Assembly (NCBI GenBank): GCA_025350175.1
Contig: JANXYF010000025.1
Coordinates: forward strand, 1 to 10,346
Direction: 5' to 3'
DNA: 10,346 nucleotides
DNA from: Nitrosopumilales archaeon
GTDB lineage: Archaea > Thermoproteota > Nitrososphaeria > Nitrososphaerales > Nitrosopumilaceae
Shown here: one piece after another, positions 1 through 4,650 of the stretch
Layout of the letters: each line of letters begins with the position of its first letter
Position numbering within the stretch: position 1 is the stretch's first letter
The notes under the pieces: generated by a model
Seen by the model: the letters and a program-made list of their open reading frames with translations, nothing else
Told to the model about the DNA's origin: nothing
Database searches by the model: none
Translations under genes and position numbers: made by a program

Positions 1-198
1 CATCTCTTCAATGAAGAGTCATTTCGTCACAGATACGGATTTTTGCTCAGAAATCCCCAGGCCCTCAGAGTTCCAATTCCATACAAAGGCAGTTTGGGCT
101 TTTTTGAGGCCAAGATGAGATCTAGGCAGTCAAAAAATGACATAAAATCAGAATTGTTTGATGAGGAATACAGATACCAATGGATAGGAAAACACTAG
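1..198 (+). CDS. Partial small protein, possibly ASCH/PUA-like domain (3' end only)
   Basis: The frame is open from the first base of the window and ends at TAG 196-198, giving the last 65 residues of a protein whose start lies outside. The visible part contains a stretch reading RVPIPYKGSLGFFE, followed by a basic and acidic tail ending in WIGKH. The pattern of Pro-x-Pro-x-x-Gly-x-x-Gly-Phe-Phe resembles the closing strands of ASCH-type domains of the PUA superfamily, which are usually small RNA- or nucleotide-binding modules. That is recalled pattern similarity, not a search result. The gene converges on the transaldolase gene, with 9 bp between the two stop codons. A T-rich stretch on this strand at 230-245, inside the opposing gene, could end its transcript. 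Coding status is likely; the family is tentative. Confidence 0.55.
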   Translation, partial: HLFNEESFRHRYGFLLRNPQALRVPIPYKGSLGFFEAKMRSRQSKNDIKSELFDEEYRYQWIGKH

Positions 199-207
199 AG
201 AAAAACT

Positions 208-873
208 TTAGATCTTGATATTTGGATTATCTTTTTTTAGTTTTTCCCAATCTGAAAGAAAGTTTTTCAGACCCACATCTGTCAAGGGATGCTTTAACAT
301 TTTACCTAATACATCAGGTGGTAAAGTCACAACATCCGCTCCAATTTTTGCAGCTTCTACTACGTGCATTGGATGTCTTATACTTGCTACAAGAATTTGT
401 GTGCTAAATTTATAATTCTGAAATACTTGGTGCATTTCTTTAATGAGATTCATTCCATCTTGTCCATTGTCATCAAGTCTTCCAATAAATGGACTCACAT
501 ATTTTGCACCAGCTTTTGCTGCTAATATTGCTTGATTTACAGAAAAGCAAAGTGTAACATTTACGGGAATACCTTCTGATGTTAAAATTTTACAAGCTTT
601 AAGACCGTCAGGTGTTAGAGGACATTTTACAACCACATTGTTACCATATTTTCTTAGTCTTCGTCCTTCTTCTAACATTCCGTTAGTTTCCATACTTAAC
701 ACTTCCAAGCTTACATCACCTTTGATAATTCGAACAATTTCCTCCATAACTTTTTGAGGATCTCCTCCTTCCTTTGCCATAAGAGATGGGTTTGTAGTAA
801 TTCCATCTACAAGACCCATATCATTATACAACTTTATTGCAGAAATATTTGCAGTATCAAGAAATATCTTCAT
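208..873 (-). CDS. tal: Transaldolase (small, TalC/Fsa-type subfamily)
   Basis: A 221-residue class I aldolase-fold enzyme, full length for the short transaldolase/fructose-6-phosphate aldolase group. It transfers a dihydroxyacetone unit between sugar phosphates (fructose-6-P + erythrose-4-P to sedoheptulose-7-P + glyceraldehyde-3-P) in the cytoplasm. Visible motifs are FLDTAN with Asp6 at the N-terminus, TTNPS at 26-30, VVKCPLT with the Schiff-base Lys83, and YVSPFIGRLDD at 125-135. Glu57 (in LEV) and Phe129 (in SPF) are the residues expected in true transaldolases; E. coli FSA has Gln and Tyr there, so transaldolase activity is favoured over free aldolase activity. The ATG (871-873) overlaps the TGA of the transketolase C subunit as ATGA, which fixes the start and implies translational coupling. 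It is the last gene of the pentose phosphate operon. A run of five T on the coding strand (205-201) follows the stop. Confidence 0.93.
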   Translation of the reverse strand: MKIFLDTANISAIKLYNDMGLVDGITTNPSLMAKEGGDPQKVMEEIVRIIKGDVSLEVLSMETNGMLEEGRRLRKYGNNVVVKCPLTPDGLKACKILTSEGIPVNVTLCFSVNQAILAAKAGAKYVSPFIGRLDDNGQDGMNLIKEMHQVFQNYKFSTQILVASIRHPMHVVEAAKIGADVVTLPPDVLGKMLKHPLTDVGLKNFLSDWEKLKKDNPNIKI

Positions 874-1838
874 CGGATTTGACTCCGAATAGACTTAACG
901 GTATTAGATATATGAATTGATGTGATGCCGTGTTTTTCAAGCAGGAGAGAAATCTCAGTATCTCTTGCAGATTCACCGAATTTGTCTTGTACACCTATAC
1001 GTTTTACAGGAACAGGATATGTCTCAGAGACTGTCTCAGCAACTACGGAACCAAATCCTGCCATCACGTTATGTTCTTCACAAGTAACTATTCCGCCTGT
1101 TTCACGTGCAGCTTTTTCTAAAAGTTCAGAATCTATAGGCTTGATTGAGAACATGTCAATTACTCTACATGCTATTCCTTCTTGCTTTAATGCATCAGCT
1201 GCATCAAGAGCAATGCTAACAGTTATGCCACATGCAACAATTGTGCAATCCGAACCATCTCGTAATACAATACCTTTACCGATTTGGAAGTCTTGTTCTT
1301 TTGAATGGATTACTGGTGTCTTTGATCTTGCCAATCTCATGTAACATGGACCATAAACTTGGGCAAAAATCCGAGTTAGTTTTTCCACCGCTACAGTATC
1401 AGATGGAATAAAGACTTTGACATTTGGAATAACTCGCATTATTGCAATATCTTCAATCTGTTGATGTGAACCTCCATCAGGGCCCACACTAAGACCGCCA
1501 TGTGATACAACCATTTTCACATTCAAGCCATTCTTACCATTTCTCGAAGGATACGCTATTGCATTACGTATTTGATCAACACATCTACCAGGAAGAAATG
1601 CAGCATATGTACTTGCAAATGGAATTTTTCCCTCGTTTGCAAGACCTGCTGCAATAGTTATCAGATTGGCTTCAGCAATACCAACATTGAAGAATCTATT
1701 TGGAAACTTTTTCCCAAAAGGCTTTGTCTTTAGTGAATCAGTAGTATCAGCACCAACTACTACAATATCAGAGTTTTCCTCGCCTAACTTGATTAGAGTA
1801 TCTCCATAGACTGTCCTCATATCAGCAAACTCGGTCAT
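870..1838 (-). CDS. Transketolase, C-terminal subunit (pyrimidine-binding and C-terminal domains)
   Basis: A 322-residue protein corresponding to the second half of transketolase, which archaea and some bacteria encode as a separate polypeptide. It pairs with the N-terminal subunit to build the thiamine-diphosphate active site between them. The pyrimidine-binding domain occupies roughly residues 5-165 and carries NVGIAEAN with Glu56, the conserved acid that activates the cofactor. It also has STYAAFLPGR and the SHGGLSVGPDGGSHQQIED segment (112-130), typical of transketolase and related enzymes. The transketolase C-terminal domain runs from about 185 to the end (GIVLRDGSDCTIVACG, then EEHNVMAGFGS). 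The start ATG overlaps the TGA of the upstream fusion gene as ATGA, and its own TGA overlaps the transaldolase ATG in the same way. The three proteins are therefore very probably made in matched amounts. Length and motifs are normal for the family. Confidence 0.95.
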   Translation of the reverse strand: MTEFADMRTVYGDTLIKLGEENSDIVVVGADTTDSLKTKPFGKKFPNRFFNVGIAEANLITIAAGLANEGKIPFASTYAAFLPGRCVDQIRNAIAYPSRNGKNGLNVKMVVSHGGLSVGPDGGSHQQIEDIAIMRVIPNVKVFIPSDTVAVEKLTRIFAQVYGPCYMRLARSKTPVIHSKEQDFQIGKGIVLRDGSDCTIVACGITVSIALDAADALKQEGIACRVIDMFSIKPIDSELLEKAARETGGIVTCEEHNVMAGFGSVVAETVSETYPVPVKRIGVQDKFGESARDTEISLLLEKHGITSIHISNTVKSIRSQIR

Positions 1839-3502
1839 ACAAAACCTGCCTCCTTGGCAATCTGTAAGAGTTCAGTCTTTTTCTTTCCTACTTCGTGTAG
1901 GTCAATCCATTTCTTTACAAGATCAACTCCACCTAGATTGTTAGCTTTGTTAATTAGCAAGTTTCTTCTTGCATGCACAATCTTCTTTCGGAATTCAAGG
2001 ATTGTTGTTCTAACATCTTTTTGTCCTATTATTGCACTACCCCCAACAAACACTCTGGCACCGTCAAAGAAACAGGATTCTATGTTAGACAAATCTACAC
2101 CGCCATCGGCTTCGATTAGACCCTCAAATTTTCTTTCAGATAGGAATTTAGCTATTCGTTGCGTCTTTTCGTGTGTAGATTCAATGTATTTTTGACCTGA
2201 TTTGCCAGGAATTACAGACATTATAATTAGTTGATCCAAATCTGGAATAAATTTCTCAGACCATTGAGGCAATTCAGTATCAGGATTAATTGCAAGACCG
2301 ACACTTATTTGATTTGAACGAAGAACATCATGAATCTCCCCAAAACTTGATTCGTCACAGACTTCGGCATGCACTGTAATTATATCACAGCCTGCATCTA
2401 CATAGTTCTTGACATGTTTTACTGGTTCATTAATCATAAGATGAGTATCAAAAGGAATTGGTGTAATTGGCCTTAGTTGTTTTATCTTTTCATGATCAAA
2501 TGTTTTATTCTCAACAAACATTCCATCCATTACATCAAGATGAATAAAATCAGCCCTTGCATGTGCAGCTCGCTTAACTTCATTTTCCAAGTTTGCCATA
2601 TCTCCAGCAATTATAGATGGAGATATCAGAGATTGACAATCTAACTCTAGATCAATTATTGGGGATATCTGAGGATTTGGTGCAACGCCATGCCATTTTG
2701 GATTATCTTCCATGTGTTCTACGGACTTGCCTTTGATTGTACGAGCTACAATAATAGATGGAGTTCCCTTTGTTTGAAGTGCAGAGTTTACTGCCTTGAC
2801 TATTTGTTCTATACGATGACCATCAATTTCTAAAACATTCCATCCAAAAGATCTCCACTTGTCTCCAACTTTCCACCTTGCGGCATTTTTCCACATCTCA
2901 GAAATATCATCACCTACAAGCTCCTCATCTAGAGGCATTATTTTTTCAGTATAGTCATCTTGTTGAATGAAATTTCTGTCCAAGAAAACAGTGAGATTAT
3001 CAACTCGATATTTAGATCCTGTCATGGCAGCTTCCCAGACTTGTCCCTCATCAGATTCACCATCGCCTATAATTGTGTAAATGTGATGATTTTTTCCATC
3101 AATTCTTGCTGCAAGAGCCATTCCAGTTGAAAATGACAAGCCTAATCCAAGTGACCCACCGCAGAACTCAACTCCTGGACATTTGAGGTCTGGATGACCT
3201 TGCAATCTGCTTCCAAATTTTCGCAGAGTCTCCATTTCAGATTTGTCAAAAAATCCAGCTACTGCAAGATTTGAGAATAGTCCAGGGGATGCATGTCCCT
3301 TGGATAAAACGAGCCTATCTCTGTCTTCCCAGAGAGGGTTCTTTGGATCATATTTTAGGAATTTGAAATACATGCAACCCATAATTTCAGCCATTGAGAA
3401 TGAACCACCCGGATGACCAGATCCTGCAGTAGTAATTCCCTTGATCACAAGTTTTCTTGCTTCTTTTACTCTCTTGAAAATATGATAGTAGTTTAGAGCC
3501 AT
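1835..3502 (-). CDS. Transketolase N-terminal subunit fused to ribulose-phosphate 3-epimerase
   Basis: One uninterrupted 555-residue frame holds two enzymes. Residues 1-277 are the transketolase diphosphate-binding subunit: SGHPGG with His30, SKGH with His70, the thiamine-diphosphate/Mg motif GDG 146-148 ending at Asn177 (DRN), and WHG at 270-272. Residues 291-505 are a TIM-barrel ribulose-phosphate 3-epimerase: SPSIIAGD at the start, HLDVMDG with metal ligands His321 and Asp323, FDTHLM with His354, EADGG with Asp466, and the phosphate-site GGSAI near 488. All four expected metal/catalytic residues are present. Residues 506-555 form a charged tail I do not recognise. The epimerase makes xylulose-5-P, the donor substrate of transketolase, so the fusion joins consecutive steps. 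I chose ATG 3502 rather than TTG 3508, because a TATA-like element lies 20-28 nt upstream, fitting a leaderless start. It is first in a three-gene operon. Confidence 0.93.
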   Translation of the reverse strand: MALNYYHIFKRVKEARKLVIKGITTAGSGHPGGSFSMAEIMGCMYFKFLKYDPKNPLWEDRDRLVLSKGHASPGLFSNLAVAGFFDKSEMETLRKFGSRLQGHPDLKCPGVEFCGGSLGLGLSFSTGMALAARIDGKNHHIYTIIGDGESDEGQVWEAAMTGSKYRVDNLTVFLDRNFIQQDDYTEKIMPLDEELVGDDISEMWKNAARWKVGDKWRSFGWNVLEIDGHRIEQIVKAVNSALQTKGTPSIIVARTIKGKSVEHMEDNPKWHGVAPNPQISPIIDLELDCQSLISPSIIAGDMANLENEVKRAAHARADFIHLDVMDGMFVENKTFDHEKIKQLRPITPIPFDTHLMINEPVKHVKNYVDAGCDIITVHAEVCDESSFGEIHDVLRSNQISVGLAINPDTELPQWSEKFIPDLDQLIIMSVIPGKSGQKYIESTHEKTQRIAKFLSERKFEGLIEADGGVDLSNIESCFFDGARVFVGGSAIIGQKDVRTTILEFRKKIVHARRNLLINKANNLGGVDLVKKWIDLHEVGKKKTELLQIAKEAGFV

Positions 3503-3513
3503 GCCCAATCCAT

Positions 3514-3546
3514 AATTTGAATTTTAATATTACTAGAATTCAAATT
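3514..3546. promoter_or_regulatory. Inverted repeat, candidate operator
   Basis: Two perfect 10-base arms, AATTTGAATT (3514-3523) and AATTCAAATT (3537-3546), are separated by 13 bases. Arm centres are 23 bp apart, about two helical turns, and the axis falls at 3530, at the edge of the TATA-like element of the pentose phosphate operon. A dimeric regulator bound here would cover that promoter. The arms are AT-rich, so chance occurrence cannot be excluded. Confidence 0.35.
3522..3530 (-). promoter_or_regulatory. TATA-like promoter element of the pentose phosphate operon
   Basis: On the minus strand this reads ATATTAAAA, 20-28 nt before ATG 3502. Archaeal TATA boxes are centred about 26 nt before the transcription start, so the transcript would begin at or next to the ATG (leaderless). 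No Shine-Dalgarno-like sequence is seen before the ATG, in agreement. Placement is by spacing and base composition only. Confidence 0.5.
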
Positions 3547-3591
3547 CATGATTTTTACCGTATTTGTATCAAATAAAAAGTTATTTCACAA

Positions 3592-3600
3592 AATATTAAT
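3592..3600 (+). promoter_or_regulatory. TATA-like element upstream of the DUF393-like gene
   Basis: AATATTAAT lies 23-31 nt before ATG 3623, the spacing expected for a leaderless archaeal transcript starting at that ATG. It is only 14 nt from the alternative ATG 3614 and lies downstream of ATG 3548. It therefore argues for the shorter protein. Support is from spacing and composition only. Confidence 0.4.
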
Positions 3601-3622
3601 CCAAAAACAACTCATGGTAAAC

Positions 3623-4012
3623 ATGAGTATCAAAGAACTTGTTCCCCTTGTGATTTATGACGATAAATGTTATCTTTGTTCAAAATTTGCTAGCGTTGTT
3701 CATACCTTTGCTAAAGACAAGATATTGATCGTAGGTCATTATTCCGATTTAGGTATGAAAATAAAATCAGAGATCTTTAAGCAAAATTATGATTCTACCA
3801 GGATGTTCTGGTTCATAACAAAGAAAATGGCTTATGGTGGAAGAGCTGCAATTTTGCCTCTTCTTCAAAGCATTCTGATGAGCAAGTCAAGAACAAAATT
3901 AGAGTATACTCCATCTTCTAGTTGCAGTCAAGATTGTAAAACCTCTAGAGCATTCTTTACAAGAACAAAGAGCTTACTTTCTAATAGTGAAAAAATATCT
4001 CTAAAGTCTTAG
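3623..4012 (+). CDS. DCC/DUF393-like thiol-disulfide oxidoreductase family protein
   Basis: A 129-residue protein with the N-terminal signature VIYDDKCYLC (residues 10-19). It matches the YDxxCxxC pattern of the DCC family (DUF393), predicted thioredoxin-like thiol-disulfide oxidoreductases, with Cys16 and Cys19 as the redox pair. The family's later Gly-rich AI/L segment appears as YGGRAAILPLLQSI. The C-terminal third is rich in Ser, Lys and Thr and carries two more cysteines (SSSCSQDC) not typical of the family. In-frame ATGs at 3548 and 3614 would add up to 25 residues. I chose 3623 because the TATA-like element fits it and because family members begin just before the YDxxC motif. The gene diverges from the pentose phosphate operon and meets the zinc-finger gene tail to tail with a 2-bp gap. 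The actual substrate cannot be inferred from the context. Confidence 0.7.
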   Translation: MSIKELVPLVIYDDKCYLCSKFASVVHTFAKDKILIVGHYSDLGMKIKSEIFKQNYDSTRMFWFITKKMAYGGRAAILPLLQSILMSKSRTKLEYTPSSSCSQDCKTSRAFFTRTKSLLSNSEKISLKS

Positions 4013-4014
4013 AA

Positions 4015-4143
4015 TTAGTATCCTCTACTGTTCCTGTCAGGAGTTCCGCTATTTGGATTTCTAAATCCGTGCTTATCCATCATATGATTTAGGAATCTAA
4101 TGTCATCAGAGAATTTCTCTCCACATATACTACAATTGCTCAT
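4015..4143 (-). CDS. 42-residue single C2H2 zinc-finger protein
   Basis: The protein is essentially one classical zinc finger. Cys4-x2-Cys7-x12-His20-x4-His25 matches the C2H2 spacing, with Phe11 and Leu18 at core positions. After it comes a short basic, Asn/Gly/Arg-rich tail (about residues 26-42). Mini-proteins of this type are common in Thaumarchaeota; they may bind nucleic acid or protein partners, but I know of no assigned function. The frame stays open 31 codons further upstream, but that part is hydrophobic and unlike the rest, and it would overlap the divergent gene. ATG 4143 has an AT-rich element about 27 nt upstream and is therefore chosen. Transcription may stop in the T-run on this strand at 3995-3990. 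Coding status is supported by the intact finger and not by length. Confidence 0.75.
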   Translation of the reverse strand: MSNCSICGEKFSDDIRFLNHMMDKHGFRNPNSGTPDRNSRGY

Positions 4144-4165
4144 TATACTACTAAATGACCGCGAT

Positions 4166-4174
4166 CTTTTTAGG
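4166..4174. promoter_or_regulatory. Shared central promoter element for a divergent gene pair
   Basis: The 52-bp spacer between ATG 4143 (-) and ATG 4196 (+) has one AT-rich element at its middle, CTTTTTAGG on + and CCTAAAAAG on -. Its centre is about 27 nt from one start codon and 26 nt from the other, the usual TATA-to-start distance in both directions. The match to a TATA box is moderate. The alternative is two weaker, overlapping elements. Confidence 0.4.
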
Positions 4175-4195
4175 TTTTGTAAACAATACAGTATA

Positions 4196-4453
4196 ATGCA
4201 AAATAACCAAAAAATACACAAAATCACCTTTACCATAACACCTAACGCAAATGGCTATGTCGTAGGATGTAACGAGATACCATCACTATTCACAGATATG
4301 CAATCAATTGTAGAGGTAGATAGAATTGTCAGAGATCTTCTACTGGAATATATCAATGATTTTCCAGATGATTCGCAAAAAAAGGGTTTTGATAAAGATA
4401 CACCAATAGAGACGATGTGGTATGCTACTCCTAATTCTGTAGCACTAGAATAG
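4196..4453 (+). CDS. HicB-like small protein (orphan)
   Basis: An 85-residue protein whose first half resembles the HicB antitoxin/UPF0150 fold. A beta-hairpin pattern (ITFTITPNANGYVVGCNEIP) with the conserved Gly20-Tyr21 is followed by a short strand and an acidic helix (roughly residues 38-53). This matches the order in HicB-like domains, which are small RNase H-like folds. There is no C-terminal DNA-binding segment, and no HicA-type double-stranded-RNA-binding toxin next to it, so a toxin-antitoxin role is not supported. The frame is open back to ATG 4100, but the extra 32 residues are unlike the rest and overlap the opposing zinc-finger gene. ATG 4196 lies 26 nt from an AT-rich element and is preferred. 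Its TAG is only 4-7 bp from the 3' end of the opposing 5S rRNA gene. Confidence 0.65.
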   Translation: MQNNQKIHKITFTITPNANGYVVGCNEIPSLFTDMQSIVEVDRIVRDLLLEYINDFPDDSQKKGFDKDTPIETMWYATPNSVALE

Positions 4454-4460
4454 AAAAGGC
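4454..4460 (-). terminator. Short T-tract after 5S rRNA
   Basis: Directly after helix I the minus strand reads GCCTTTT and continues as CTATTCTA. A T-tract is the usual archaeal termination signal. It sits next to, and partly antisense to, the end of the HicB-like gene. Confidence 0.4.
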
Positions 4461-4573
4461 GCCAGCACTACTGCTTCCCAAGGGCTCTCGCACCTTAGTA
4501 GCACAGTAGCGACATTGGGTTTGACTTCCGGGTTCGGAATGGGACCGGGTCGGACCCCAACGCTGTGGCCGGC
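4461..4573 (-). rRNA. rrf: 5S ribosomal RNA
   Basis: The minus strand carries the diagnostic 5S core, GGTCCCATTCCGAACCCGG followed by AAGTCAAACC, in the expected place about 30 bases from the 5' end. The termini are set by helix I: GCCGGC (4573-4568) pairs with GCTGGC (4466-4461) including one G-U pair, giving 113 nt. One to three more bases at either end are possible, for example the GCC at 4460-4458. A second long pairing, ACTG with CAGT in the 3' domain, is also visible. No 16S or 23S gene is in the window, in keeping with thaumarchaeal genomes, where 5S is usually unlinked from the 16S-23S operon. It diverges from ABCE1 with a 77-bp spacer. Confidence 0.95.
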
Positions 4574-4595
4574 TTATTTTCTTTAGTTTCTAATG

Positions 4596-4606
4596 TTATG
4601 TATTAA
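4596..4606 (-). promoter_or_regulatory. TATA-like promoter element of the 5S rRNA gene
   Basis: On the minus strand this AT-rich stretch reads TTAATACATAA and lies 23-33 nt before the predicted 5S 5' end at 4573. That is the position expected for a TATA box. The same small spacer must also hold the ABCE1 promoter on the other strand. Confidence 0.4.
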
Positions 4607-4620
4607 TCTTACTTGATAGA

Positions 4621-4628
4621 GATATAAG
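4621..4628 (+). promoter_or_regulatory. TATA-like element of the ABCE1-trm5 operon, with possible ribosome binding site
   Basis: GATATAAG lies 23-30 nt before ATG 4651, which would give a leaderless transcript. However, AAAGGGGGTGG just before the ATG (4634-4644) contains a GGTG that could pair with the 16S rRNA 3' end, and it would be used only if transcription starts further upstream. An AT-rich stretch at 4601-4611 could direct such a start. The two readings cannot be separated from sequence alone. Confidence 0.4.
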
Positions 4629-4650
4629 TTCAGAAAGGGGGTGGTTACAC

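Noticed and set aside
922..1344. Plus-strand open frame of 140 codons opposite the transketolase C subunit
   Set aside because: It is antisense to a well-conserved gene, with no promoter and no recognisable domain.
1854..2195. Plus-strand open frame of 113 codons opposite the epimerase domain
   Set aside because: It is a mirror of the real coding strand, Ser/Pro-rich with no motif.
3503..3508. TTG 3508 as start of the transketolase-epimerase gene
   Set aside because: It adds only two residues before ATG 3502, and the TATA-like spacing fits the ATG better.
4100..4195. Longer HicB-like protein starting at 4100
   Set aside because: The extension lies antisense over the zinc-finger coding region and lacks similarity to the HicB fold; ATG 4196 has a well-placed promoter element.
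4144..4236. Longer zinc-finger protein starting at 4236
   Set aside because: The 31 extra residues are hydrophobic, unlike the zinc finger, and would cover the promoter and start of the divergent HicB-like gene.
4015..4453. Zinc finger plus HicB-like gene as a toxin-antitoxin system
   Set aside because: No HicA-type toxin is present, and the genes diverge with separate transcripts; toxin-antitoxin pairs are normally cotranscribed.
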